Shown here one piece after another: positions 9,823-19,057 of a stretch of 64,000 nucleotides of DNA (position 1 is its first letter; every line of letters starts with the position of its first letter). The notes beneath the pieces were generated by a model. The model was not told the origin of the DNA and made no database searches. It saw only the letters and a list, made by a program, of their open reading frames with translations. Source of the DNA: Oscillospiraceae bacterium (GTDB taxonomy: Bacteria; Bacillota; Clostridia; Oscillospirales; Ruminococcaceae); contig JAISZR010000004.1 in the NCBI GenBank assembly GCA_031284525.1, forward strand, positions 1 to 64,000, in the 5' to 3' direction. Both the position numbers and the translations under genes were made by a program.

Positions 9823-11472
9823 ATGAAGAAACAGACAAGGAACAGGTATCAAAAGGGCTTGGCAAAAGTGTTAGCCGTCGCTTTTTGCACGCTCTGTTGG
9901 ACGCCAGCTGTTTATGCCGACGTTGTGCCTGTGGGCAAGGACGAACTGGAGACTAGATACCGCACAGATCTGTCCAAGGTCAACACAGCAGCCAGCGACG
10001 ACGGGGAAAAATTCAAGCTCGATGTTACATACAGGCTCACCGGTGATCAGAGAATTTCCGGGTCCATTGAGATACACAGCGGCATGAAAGTAACGATTGA
10101 GCTTGCAGACCACAAGATATTTAGGCAAGGCACCTACCTTCACCGGAACAGATTGCCAGGCGAACAACCAACGGATGTGAGGAGAGACGAGGTATTTTCA
10201 GTGGAAGAAGGGGGCCAGTTAATCGTTCGTGGCCCCGGCATGCTGGACGATGAGTTGCTGCCGTTGGAGGCGGGGTTCAGTGTCGAATCGGCGTGGTTTT
10301 GGGTTTCTGATGTCGTTCGTGTGGAGGCCGGTGGGCGTGCCGAAATAGATGGCACTGCTGGCCCCGTTGTATTCGGAAACAACATCATCAGGCGGAATAA
10401 TGGCGGCGTCGTGTGCAATTATGGCAGATGTGTGATTTCGTTTGCCGAGTTCGCCGACGATGTTGACACCACAAAAGGCGGTGCCATTTTTAATGCGGGA
10501 AAGCTGACCGTGATTCGCCGTCGGCAGAGCCCAGGCACGAAGCGCGTGCGGCACTGGAATCATGTGCCAGCGCCGGGCAAAGGGCGTGTTGTGAACAGCC
10601 ATGAAGGCGCAGAAACGAAACAACCAACCGACAATCGCCAAACAGCAACAGGCGATAGCCATCACGAAGACAGCGTAGAGGTCTTCTTGGGCCCGAACGA
10701 ACTGTGGAGCAGGTGCAGGGCAGACTGGAAAGCCGCCGTTGCGAAAGCGAACGGCGACGAGGCCAAAGCCACGCTAGATGTTACATACTGGTGCACGGCT
10801 GATCAGCGGGTGCCCGGGCGTCTTAGAGTACACGGCGGCCAGAAACTAACGATTTACCTGCAAGGGCACCACTTATGCCGAATCGTGGATCCGCACCGCA
10901 GCGCTTTGGAAACCGACGTCAACGGAACAAGCCAAAGACGCCAGCTGTTTAGTATTGAGTCGTTCGGCGATTTAACCATTATCGGCCTAGGCCACATTCA
11001 CGACGAGGAGTCGGATGACGCGCCGCTCGCGATGTACAACGGGGGGTCGCTTCCTGGCTGGGTCAATAACTTGTACTGTCCTAGCGATCCGGAACTCTCC
11101 ATATTTAATCTGACGACAGAGGGACCTTTATTCGAAAACGGCGTCGACGCCCATCTGCTGATCGACGGCCGACCCGGCCGCGTTGTGTGCGGCCCTCACA
11201 TCACCTCGGTTAACAGCGGTGGGCTCGTTAGGAATTTTGGCGACTGTGTGTTGGCGTTTCCCGAATGCGCCGACTCTAGCGAAGACATGCGACGCGGGGG
11301 TATCATGAATGGCGGAAAACTGACCTTGTTGCACCCTACGGAGGGCAAGGACAAGGACCCGAACGGTGTGGAGGAGTATCATGATGAGGCATCATCCACC
11401 GCAATGCATCTTGTGAACACACACGCACGAAATAAAGAGAAACAGGCGATAGTCTCCCAGAAGACGGCGTAG
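9823..11472 (+). CDS. Secreted two-domain beta-helix family protein
   Basis: MKKQTRNRYQKGLAKVLAVAFCTLCWTPAVYAD leader; two modules joined by TATGDSHHEDSVEVFLGPNEL. Confidence 0.8.
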   Translation: MKKQTRNRYQKGLAKVLAVAFCTLCWTPAVYADVVPVGKDELETRYRTDLSKVNTAASDDGEKFKLDVTYRLTGDQRISGSIEIHSGMKVTIELADHKIFRQGTYLHRNRLPGEQPTDVRRDEVFSVEEGGQLIVRGPGMLDDELLPLEAGFSVESAWFWVSDVVRVEAGGRAEIDGTAGPVVFGNNIIRRNNGGVVCNYGRCVISFAEFADDVDTTKGGAIFNAGKLTVIRRRQSPGTKRVRHWNHVPAPGKGRVVNSHEGAETKQPTDNRQTATGDSHHEDSVEVFLGPNELWSRCRADWKAAVAKANGDEAKATLDVTYWCTADQRVPGRLRVHGGQKLTIYLQGHHLCRIVDPHRSALETDVNGTSQRRQLFSIESFGDLTIIGLGHIHDEESDDAPLAMYNGGSLPGWVNNLYCPSDPELSIFNLTTEGPLFENGVDAHLLIDGRPGRVVCGPHITSVNSGGLVRNFGDCVLAFPECADSSEDMRRGGIMNGGKLTLLHPTEGKDKDPNGVEEYHDEASSTAMHLVNTHARNKEKQAIVSQKTA

Positions 11473-11480
11473 AGGTCTAC

Positions 11481-12230
11481 TTGGGCCCGAACGAACTGTG
11501 GAGCAGGTGCAGGGCAGACTGGAAAGCCGCCGTTGCGAAAGCGAACGGCGACGAGGCCAAAGCCAAGCTAGATGTTACATACCGGCTCACGGCTGATCAG
11601 CGGGTGCCCGGGCGTCTTGCAGTACACGGCGGCCAGAAACTAACGATTTACCTGCAAGGGCACCACTTATGCCGAATCGTGGATCTGTCCCGTGATTGGG
11701 ATCGCGACGTCAGCGGAATAGAGCAAAGATACTACCTGTTTGGTGTTGATCCGTTCGGCGATTTGACCATTATCGGCCCAGGCCACATTGACGACGAGGG
11801 GTCGGATGACGTGCCGCTCGCGGCGTACAGCAACGCGTGCGCGCTTCCTGGCTGGGTTCAACAACTGTTCGACGACGACGCAGGGAAAGGCGGACTAAGC
11901 CAACCGGTGGCAGGACCTTTATTCTATAACTGCGTCGACGCGCATCTGCTGATCGACGGCCGACCCGGCCGCGTTGTGTGCGGACCTAACATCATCAAGG
12001 TTAACAGCGGTGGTCTCGTTAGGAATTTTGGCGACTGTGTGTTGGCGTTTCCCGAATGCGCCGACTCTAGCGAAAACATGGCAGTCGGGGGTATTTCGAA
12101 TGGCGGGAAACTGACCTTGTTGCACCCTACGGAGGGCAAGGACAAGGACACGAACGGTGTGGAGGAGTATCATGATGAGGCATCAGCCACCGCAATGCAT
12201 CTTGTGAACACCCACGCACGAAATAAATAG
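11481..12230 (+). CDS. Beta-helix module without signal peptide; probably the frameshift-separated third module of the upstream gene
   Basis: GPNELWSRCRADWKAAVAKANGDEAKAKLDVTYRLTADQRVPG closely matches second module of 9823..11472; TTG start, no clear RBS. Confidence 0.65.
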   Translation: MGPNELWSRCRADWKAAVAKANGDEAKAKLDVTYRLTADQRVPGRLAVHGGQKLTIYLQGHHLCRIVDLSRDWDRDVSGIEQRYYLFGVDPFGDLTIIGPGHIDDEGSDDVPLAAYSNACALPGWVQQLFDDDAGKGGLSQPVAGPLFYNCVDAHLLIDGRPGRVVCGPNIIKVNSGGLVRNFGDCVLAFPECADSSENMAVGGISNGGKLTLLHPTEGKDKDTNGVEEYHDEASATAMHLVNTHARNK

Positions 12231-12314
12231 AAACAGGCGATAGTCTCCCAGAAGACAGCGGATGCGCAGGTGAAGTGATAGCTTAGGTTTTATTGCAATA
12301 ATGAGGGGTTAAAA

Positions 12315-13472
12315 ATGGAGAAAAAACAAAGAATGAACGGGTATCAGAAGGGCTTGGCAAAAGTTCTAGCTGGCGTTTTTTGCGCACTGTGCTGGACGCC
12401 AGCAGTCGCACACGCCGAGGTGGTAACGTTGCAGCCAGGCCAGCTACTGTCAGATGCATTAGCTAAAACACGGGCCGCTGCAGGTCGACCGGTGAACGTG
12501 GAGTTCAAGCTCGTGGGCGACATAAAAGAAACAGGTACCGTAGAGGTAAAGGATCGAGAAAAAGTTGCGGTAAAGCTGGAACACAGCACAATAAAGATAG
12601 AGCCTAACGGAGACAACGAAAGAAAGGGTTCGCTTTTTCAGGTGCAGAAAGGCGGAGAACTGGTAATCTCTGGCCCTGGGTGCCTAGACGGCGGCTCAGG
12701 CGAAAAAGAGAAGCTGCCGGCGCATACGGAGGAAGTGCTAGTATGCGTGTGCTCCGACGGTTATGCAGAGCTGGAGAAAGTTGATTTAGCCAACCACCTA
12801 AACGGTGCGTGTATGGATGCCGTCATAAATGCCGGGATTTGTAGATTTCTTTCCTGCACTTTCCGCAACCTAACCTCTGGACACTCCAACGCCAGAGCGA
12901 TCAGCAACTACGGCTTGCTGACCATTCACCCCACCCATGAGGTACACGCGGGCTTCGGCAGTTGCGGCACAATCCCGGCTATTTGGTCTAGTGGGATAGT
13001 GTGCGTTTGTACCGGCGCTGAGTCGCAACCAAGCATCGGCAGCTCCAGTGGGCGCGCAGCAGCTCATGCTGGGACAACCGCGGGTCCACCGGTGGTTAGC
13101 GATTCCTCGCCCACACTGTTCGAACAAGTCGTGCGCGCCGCGGCTACGATGTTTGACCAGAACCGGCCGAAGATTGTCGATGTTAACCTAGACGCCAAAA
13201 CGGTCACCATGAAGGAATTGGGTGGTTCGACCGGACCGGGGGGGGGTGTCACCTACAGCTACAACAACACGCCCGTTGTCGTAGAAATTTCGTTTGAGCA
13301 AGAGTCGGCCCTTCTACAGCTAGCTCGCTCAGGTCTCAAAGAGAAAGCCGAAGAAACGCTGTTGCTTTTTAGCAAAACAAACGCCAAGAAAAGTGACGGT
13401 GCATTCGCGGCAGTCCGCGCACAGGTAGGAGGCGGCTTTGGCTTTCTGCAACCACAGCCAAGAGAAGGCTAA
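12315..13472 (+). CDS. Secreted beta-helix family protein, divergent paralogue, with internal G9 tract
   Basis: MEKKQRMNGYQKGLAKVLAGVFCALCWTPAVAHA leader; GGELVISGPGCLDGG. Confidence 0.78.
   Translation: MEKKQRMNGYQKGLAKVLAGVFCALCWTPAVAHAEVVTLQPGQLLSDALAKTRAAAGRPVNVEFKLVGDIKETGTVEVKDREKVAVKLEHSTIKIEPNGDNERKGSLFQVQKGGELVISGPGCLDGGSGEKEKLPAHTEEVLVCVCSDGYAELEKVDLANHLNGACMDAVINAGICRFLSCTFRNLTSGHSNARAISNYGLLTIHPTHEVHAGFGSCGTIPAIWSSGIVCVCTGAESQPSIGSSSGRAAAHAGTTAGPPVVSDSSPTLFEQVVRAAATMFDQNRPKIVDVNLDAKTVTMKELGGSTGPGGGVTYSYNNTPVVVEISFEQESALLQLARSGLKEKAEETLLLFSKTNAKKSDGAFAAVRAQVGGGFGFLQPQPREG
13238..13246 (+). repeat. G(9) tract inside coding sequence
   Basis: GGACC-GGGGGGGGG-TGTCACC. Confidence 0.9.
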
Positions 13473-13608
13473 CGCTTGCTGTGCAGTAAGAAGAACAGCT
13501 GTCTTAAAAGGGAGCCAGTGGCTGTTCGCGCGGTGTGAAGTACGCCGAGTCGCCACAATTGGCGAAGCAACGCGCATCAGTTGCCCGCCATCGAAGTTAC
13601 CGGAAAGA

Positions 13609-13824
13609 AAAGGCCCTTTGATCGTTCAAGTGGGCGGTCAAGGGTCTTCCTTTTCGGTTTGCCTTGCAGCCCCGGCCGACACGCCGACGATTGCAGCCCC
13701 AACACGAAATTTCTCCCTGTTATCGTTAAAATCACGGACCTGACATTGCCCAAAATTGTAGGAATTCGGAGCAAAATGAAAGTATCGGAAAATCATTGAC
13801 AAACTAAAAATAACGTGATACCGT
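13609..13824 (+). repeat. Intergenic cassette copy B
   Basis: Near-identical to 8601-8816, including the hairpin GGCCCTTTGATCGTTCAAGTGGGCGGTCAAGGGTC and TTGACA at 13796. Confidence 0.85.
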
Positions 13825-13871
13825 ATGGGCGTGACCCGAAAATTATTTTAATATGGAGGTTTTTGATTAGG

Positions 13872-14648
13872 ATGAAGAAACAGACAAGGAACAGGTATCA
13901 GAAGGGCCTAGCGAAAGTATTAGCCGTCGCTTTCTGCACGCTCTGTTGGACGCCAGCTGTTTATGCCGACGAGGTCCTCGTGGGCAAAGACAAACTGTGG
14001 GACCAGTATTTGGTAGCTTGGAAAGACGCCGTTGCGAAAGCGAACGGCGTCGAGGCGAAAGCCACGCTCGATGTTACATACAGGCTCACGGATGATCAGA
14101 AAATGGACGCGACCATTGAGATATACAGCGGCATGAAAGTAACGATTGAGCTTGCAGGCCACAAGATATTTAGGCAAGCCGACTACCTTGGGTTCCCAGA
14201 CGAACAACCAACGGATGTGAGGAGAAACCAGGCATTTTCAGTGAGAGGAGGGGGCACGTTAATCGTTCGTGGCCCCGGCATGCTGGACGATGAGTTGCTG
14301 CCGGACGAGACGGTGTTCGGGGTCGAATCGGGGCGGTTTTGGGTTGGTAGTCTCGTTCGTGTGGAGGCCGGTGGCCTTGCCGAAATAGATGGCACTGCTG
14401 GCGCCGTTGTATTCGGAAACAACATCATCAAGCGGAATAAAGGCGGCGTCGTGTTCAATTATGGTACATGTGTGATTTCGTTTGCTGAGTTACCTGACGA
14501 TGTTGACACCCCAAAAGGCGGTGCCATTTGTAATGCGGGAAAACTGACCTTGAGGCGGCGCGTGGAGGTCGACGGCACGATGCGCGTGCAGGACTGGCAG
14601 CACGATGGGCGCGTCAAACCCCGTTTTGTGAACAGCCATGTTTTGTGA
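13872..14648 (+). CDS. Secreted beta-helix family protein, C-terminally truncated
   Basis: MKKQTRNRYQKGLAKVLAVAFCTLCWTPAVYAD leader; family motifs; ends in VNSHVL at a 17-bp duplication. Confidence 0.78.
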   Translation: MKKQTRNRYQKGLAKVLAVAFCTLCWTPAVYADEVLVGKDKLWDQYLVAWKDAVAKANGVEAKATLDVTYRLTDDQKMDATIEIYSGMKVTIELAGHKIFRQADYLGFPDEQPTDVRRNQAFSVRGGGTLIVRGPGMLDDELLPDETVFGVESGRFWVGSLVRVEAGGLAEIDGTAGAVVFGNNIIKRNKGGVVFNYGTCVISFAELPDDVDTPKGGAICNAGKLTLRRRVEVDGTMRVQDWQHDGRVKPRFVNSHVL

Positions 14649-14657
14649 ACAGCCATG
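14624..14657 (+). repeat. Perfect 17-bp tandem duplication TTTTGTGAACAGCCATG x2
   Basis: Read directly; paralogues have a single copy. Confidence 0.95.
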
Positions 14658-14719
14658 AAGGCGCATAAGAGAAATAAGCGCGTGACAATCGCCAAACAGC
14701 AACAGGCGTCGGTGGCCTC

Positions 14720-15568
14720 GTGGACAAAAACAAACTGAGCGACCTGTATAACGCAGATTGGCAAGCTGCTATCGACGCGGCACACGGTAACGAAGGCAAC
14801 GCCAAACTAGTTACTAAGTATGAACTACAAGGCCCCCAAGTAATAACAGAAACGATCCATCTAAAGAGAGGAGCTAACGTGTTGATTTGCGGTAAGGACG
14901 CGATAGTCCGAGGCAGGAACCACAAAGGACCGCTCTTTCTCATTGACAATGGCGCCTGTTTGACTCTAATGGTATTGCGAGTTGCCATAAGCGGAACCCT
15001 AGACAGTTTTAATCCAATGGAGACGCTAGAGAGAGAATTCGCAGCAAAAACAGATTCGTTAATCCGTGTTCTGCCTGGCGGTACGCTTGCGATGGTCGGA
15101 GTCGGCCTGACGGGGAATGTGAGCGTCGATGGTGGCGCGGGGATTGATAATGCCGGCAAAGTAGTGTCTGTTGGTTGCATGTATTTGCATCTTATATGCG
15201 TTGGTGATGGAGGAGCGATACGAAACCGAAATACGCGCGTTATCGACGTTCTGGACCTAGACGCGCCGACACCTTGGCAAGACCTCGTGCGGGACATCTG
15301 CCCCGTGTGGCCTGTTGAGCTGCCGTGCTGGCCTAGGCTCGGCGGCAAAGACAGCGACGTGACGGCATTCATCAATTGCAGCGCGGTGCCCCGCGCAGAC
15401 GGAACCGGCGGCAGAGGTGGCGCGATAGCCAACGAGGGCGGCAAGGTTACGTTTGACCTAACCCATCCTAGAAAAACCTTTACGGGGTGCCACGCAGGCG
15501 AATATCCAAATATATACAGCAGCGACGGAGGAAGCCTAGATCTTAAAGGCGTTGTAGGGGAGGTATAA
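14720..15568 (+). CDS. Beta-helix module without signal peptide (detached second module)
   Basis: VDKNKLSDLYNADWQAAIDAAHGN matches module starts; GGAIRN, GGAIANEGG; no leader. Confidence 0.65.
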   Translation: MDKNKLSDLYNADWQAAIDAAHGNEGNAKLVTKYELQGPQVITETIHLKRGANVLICGKDAIVRGRNHKGPLFLIDNGACLTLMVLRVAISGTLDSFNPMETLEREFAAKTDSLIRVLPGGTLAMVGVGLTGNVSVDGGAGIDNAGKVVSVGCMYLHLICVGDGGAIRNRNTRVIDVLDLDAPTPWQDLVRDICPVWPVELPCWPRLGGKDSDVTAFINCSAVPRADGTGGRGGAIANEGGKVTFDLTHPRKTFTGCHAGEYPNIYSSDGGSLDLKGVVGEV

Positions 15569-15637
15569 GTTAGTTTTTACGTTGCAGTAACGTTCTAGAG
15601 AACGCGGGCGAGCATCGGTATCGTTCGTGGGGAGAGG

Positions 15638-15667
15638 AGCCCCCGGCTATGCGGGGGGCTTTTTTTC
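15638..15667 (+). terminator. Strong Rho-independent terminator closing the beta-helix array
   Basis: AGCCCCCGGCTATGCGGGGGGCTTTTTTT. Confidence 0.85.
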
Positions 15668-15715
15668 TATCCCTCGTCAGGAGATATGAGGGAATTGTTG
15701 TGCCAAATCTAGCCT

Positions 15716-16534
15716 TTAAGACCTCCCAAAAACTCTCAGATTTCTGCCGATGAATTCCGAAAATATCAGCACTTTATCGTAATGTTTTTGCAAAAACTTA
15801 TCCCCTTCCAATTTTACCTTCCCCCAATTCAACCCAACCAATTTACCTGCAATTTTTTGACTTTTCATTTTAGAATTCGAGCTACTAGACGCAATCTCTC
15901 CGTGATTTTGCCCGGCTACGCCGCCCACATTTTCAAGACCACATAATTTCCCATCCGAAAAACATTTTATAATCTTTGCCCCAACAAGATTATTCCCAAC
16001 AATACCTCCCACATTGGCATTGCCCAAAACCGCTCCGTCAACGGCGCACCCTTGAATTTTCGCCCAACATCTATTGGAGCCAACAAGCCCACCTACGTCA
16101 AAGAAGCCTTGCACCAACACATCGCTGAGTTCACAGTTCACTATCTCCCCGTTATTTTCGCCGGCAATTACCCCCACGCAACCTGCCCCAATAACAGATA
16201 CGTTTTTAACTTTCAGATTCCTTACTGTTGCCCCCACTTCGATGGTCCCAAACAGACCAACCGAAACCGAATTGGCATCCCTTATTTTCAGGTTGTAAAT
16301 ACACTTCCCATTGCCATCAAATGTTCCGCCAAACCTAGCCTTCGAACCCATTACTAACGCTATTGGGCTCATATCAAGATCCTCTTCCAACCGATACCAC
16401 GCACAAGGATACCTGCTAATCATCAGGAAATCCTCTGGCAACCTAATCAAAAACGGCGCGGACTTTGTCCCTTTCGTCCCAACCCTTTTATTCCGCGATC
16501 CTCTTTGCTCTCTTGTTCTAGTCTGCATATCCAT
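15716..16534 (-). CDS. GLUG-motif repeat protein
   Basis: Repeats VGVIAGENNGEIVNCE, VGGLVGSNRCWAKIQGCAVDG, VGGIVGNNLVGAKIIKCFSDG, VGGVAGQNHGEI. Confidence 0.75.
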   Translation of the reverse strand: MDMQTRTREQRGSRNKRVGTKGTKSAPFLIRLPEDFLMISRYPCAWYRLEEDLDMSPIALVMGSKARFGGTFDGNGKCIYNLKIRDANSVSVGLFGTIEVGATVRNLKVKNVSVIGAGCVGVIAGENNGEIVNCELSDVLVQGFFDVGGLVGSNRCWAKIQGCAVDGAVLGNANVGGIVGNNLVGAKIIKCFSDGKLCGLENVGGVAGQNHGEIASSSSNSKMKSQKIAGKLVGLNWGKVKLEGDKFLQKHYDKVLIFSEFIGRNLRVFGRS

Positions 16535-16624
16535 ATTTTCGCACCATTTTTTATTGTTATTTTATATCTCAACCGTACTTTGCTTTTTTAGCGCATCTTA
16601 AATACATTTTACATAACATTTGCT

Positions 16625-16653
16625 ATGTTAACACTTATAAACAATTCTGTCAA
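16625..16653 (-). promoter_or_regulatory. SigA promoter for the GLUG gene
   Basis: Minus strand TTGACA (16648-16653), 17-nt spacer, TAACAT (16625-16630). Confidence 0.65.
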
Positions 16654-16693
16654 TTGGCATTAATGATAAACTTCATAGAAATTTTAGGACAAC

Positions 16694-16722
16694 AAAAAAG
16701 GAGACTGGCAAAAACCAGTCTC
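16694..16722 (-). terminator. Terminator of corA
   Basis: GAGACTGG/CCAGTCTC 8-bp stem followed on minus strand by CTTTTTTG. Confidence 0.85.
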
Positions 16723-16758
16723 AATTACCAGCCAATAAAACGGAGAAACACCTCGAAT

Positions 16759-17712
16759 TTACGTCAACATATCTCTCTTCTTCAGCGCACGGTAGCTTAC
16801 ATACGTCACAACCAACGAAAAAGCGAAAAGCCCAACAAACGCGTATTTTGCATGCATCGCTGGCAACGCGACGTTCATGCCGTAAAGACTAAAGATGAGC
16901 GTTGGAACCGACAGCAAAATCGTCATAGAGGTTAAAAATTTCATTGCAGAGTTCAGGTTGTTAGATATTATCGAGGAGTAGCTATTCATTGTTGTAGTTA
17001 CAATCCCAGAATAGATATTAGACATATCCACCCCCTGCTTAATTTCAATTAAAACGTCCTCCAAAAGATCTTGGTCTTCCTCATAAATCTTGAGTACCCT
17101 TCCCCTCAAAATCTTCTCGATTGTCATCTGATTCGCTTTGAGTGAAGTTGAAAAATAAACAAGGGACTTTTCAATTTCGAGCAGCTGTAGCAGTTCTTTA
17201 TTTCGCATCGAATTCCTAAGCTCCGATTCAAGTAAGCTTTCAATTCTATCAATCTGTTTCAAGTGTTGCAAAAATCTAAGTGCTATCCGATAAAGTATCA
17301 TAAACAAAAATCTTGTTTTAAATTGAATATTCACATTTTTAACCATCGAATCGGCCAGTTCTTTGATAACTGTGTTTTCTTTGAGTGAGATTGAAACAAC
17401 GAAATCTTTTGTAACAATGACACCAAGTGGCATAGTGAAGTAAAGGATAGCATTTTCACTCTGACGTTGCGCACACGGAACGTCCACCACCACCAAAGTT
17501 TGCCCACCGTCATCACTGACTTCGGTTCTCGATGATTCCTCTTCATCAAGCGCCGAATTTAGGAACATCGGATCAATAGCCAAAGTATTTTTGAGGTATT
17601 CGAGCTCAACTTCTTCTGGCGCAACAACGTTAACCCAACAACCTTTCTCCAATTCATCAATCTCACACACTGCATTATTAACCGACTTATAAAATTTCAA
17701 CACCCGCTTCAC
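16759..17712 (-). CDS. corA: CorA-family Mg2+ transporter
   Basis: C-terminal YGMN motif (SLYGMNVALP) plus two TM helices. Confidence 0.9.
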   Translation of the reverse strand: MKRVLKFYKSVNNAVCEIDELEKGCWVNVVAPEEVELEYLKNTLAIDPMFLNSALDEEESSRTEVSDDGGQTLVVVDVPCAQRQSENAILYFTMPLGVIVTKDFVVSISLKENTVIKELADSMVKNVNIQFKTRFLFMILYRIALRFLQHLKQIDRIESLLESELRNSMRNKELLQLLEIEKSLVYFSTSLKANQMTIEKILRGRVLKIYEEDQDLLEDVLIEIKQGVDMSNIYSGIVTTTMNSYSSIISNNLNSAMKFLTSMTILLSVPTLIFSLYGMNVALPAMHAKYAFVGLFAFSLVVTYVSYRALKKRDMLT

Positions 17713-17760
17713 CTACTTCCAACCATTAATCAAGATCAAAGCCCAATACTTCTGCCCCAC

Positions 17761-18708
17761 CTACCCCACAGGTTCTTCCGCATGAATCCTCCTGATAACA
17801 TCGGCAAACATCGCGGCGGTCGAGAGCACTTTTATCTTCCCTATCCTCTTTTCCGCCACCAAGGGGATAGTATCCAAAAGGATCAATTCTCTAATCGGGC
17901 TCGCTTCTATCATTGCAAGGGACCCTCCAGAAAGAACACCATGCGTCGCACATGCATAGACATTTCTCGCAGCGCCCTCTTTCCCCAATGCGTCGGCCGC
18001 TTTACAAAGAGTTCCCGCAGTATCCACCATGTCATCAAGGATAATAACATCTTTCCCCTGAACGTCACCAATGATATTCAGCACCTCACACATATTAGCC
18101 ATTTGGCGGCGCTTATCGATAATTGCCATTGGAGCGTTCATCTTTTTTGCAAATTTTCTGGTTCTCATAACCGATCCAACATCCGGTGAGACAATCACTA
18201 AATTCTCCTCATCGCCTTTGAATCGTTCGGAAAAATAATCCAAAAAGATGGGAGCTCCCACGAGATGGTCGACCGGGATATTAAAGAACCCTTGTATCTG
18301 AAGGGCATGCAGATCCATTGTAAGGACCCTGTTAACTCCTGCGGAAGTTAATATATCAGCAACCAGCTTTGCGGAAATTGGATCTCTAGGCTTTGCTTTG
18401 CGGTCCTGCCTCGCATATCCAAAATAAGGCATCACCGCCGTTATCCTCCCTGCAGAAGCCCGCTTGCAGGCATCAATCATAATTAGCAGTTCCATCAAAT
18501 TATGGTTCACTGGACTGCAAGTCGATTGAACTAAAAACACATCAAAGCCCCTGACTGTCTCCATCACTGAAACGCTTGTCTCACCGTCAGAGAACTTGGT
18601 CACTTCCATTTGTCCCAATGAAACACCGAGTAACTCGGCAATTTTTTGCGCCATTTCCCTACTCGAACTACCAGAAAAAATCTTAAAGCCACTTTCTCTA
18701 AATCCCAT
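17761..18708 (-). CDS. prs: Ribose-phosphate pyrophosphokinase
   Basis: FSDGETSVSV, YFGYARQDRK, VIILDDMVDTAGTL motifs. Confidence 0.95.
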   Translation of the reverse strand: MGFRESGFKIFSGSSSREMAQKIAELLGVSLGQMEVTKFSDGETSVSVMETVRGFDVFLVQSTCSPVNHNLMELLIMIDACKRASAGRITAVMPYFGYARQDRKAKPRDPISAKLVADILTSAGVNRVLTMDLHALQIQGFFNIPVDHLVGAPIFLDYFSERFKGDEENLVIVSPDVGSVMRTRKFAKKMNAPMAIIDKRRQMANMCEVLNIIGDVQGKDVIILDDMVDTAGTLCKAADALGKEGAARNVYACATHGVLSGGSLAMIEASPIRELILLDTIPLVAEKRIGKIKVLSTAAMFADVIRRIHAEEPVG

Positions 18709-18884
18709 AAATCACCAACCACAACACAGTTGTGATGACGCACCCCCTAAAACACAAAAGATCAATCACCCCCAGAATGATAGCACTTATCATATTAATC
18801 TGTCAATTAACAATCTCTCGGGTAAGATGAACTCTTTCCCCCTAGATCCTCACTACTACTATTTTTGGGTGGCAGCACGTCATT

Positions 18885-18913
18885 TTGACAATGTCGCGAA
18901 AGTGTGTTACAAT
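18885..18913 (+). promoter_or_regulatory. Consensus SigA promoter for GT2 cluster
   Basis: TTGACA (18885-18890), 17-nt spacer, TACAAT (18908-18913). Confidence 0.85.
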
Positions 18914-19057
18914 CCCTGCGTAATAGACTTGATTGTTAGCTAAACAGAAACAAAACAATCAAATAATTGTTAAATTTTTAGGGTCATAGCTAATTGTGCC
19001 ACGTTTTGCACTGTTGATCCCTTTTTAACCCTAATTTTAGATATTGGTGGTGCGCAA

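Noticed and set aside
18719-18735. Short inverted repeat CACAAC-aca-GTTGTG upstream of prs
   Set aside because: Too short to support a regulatory claim.
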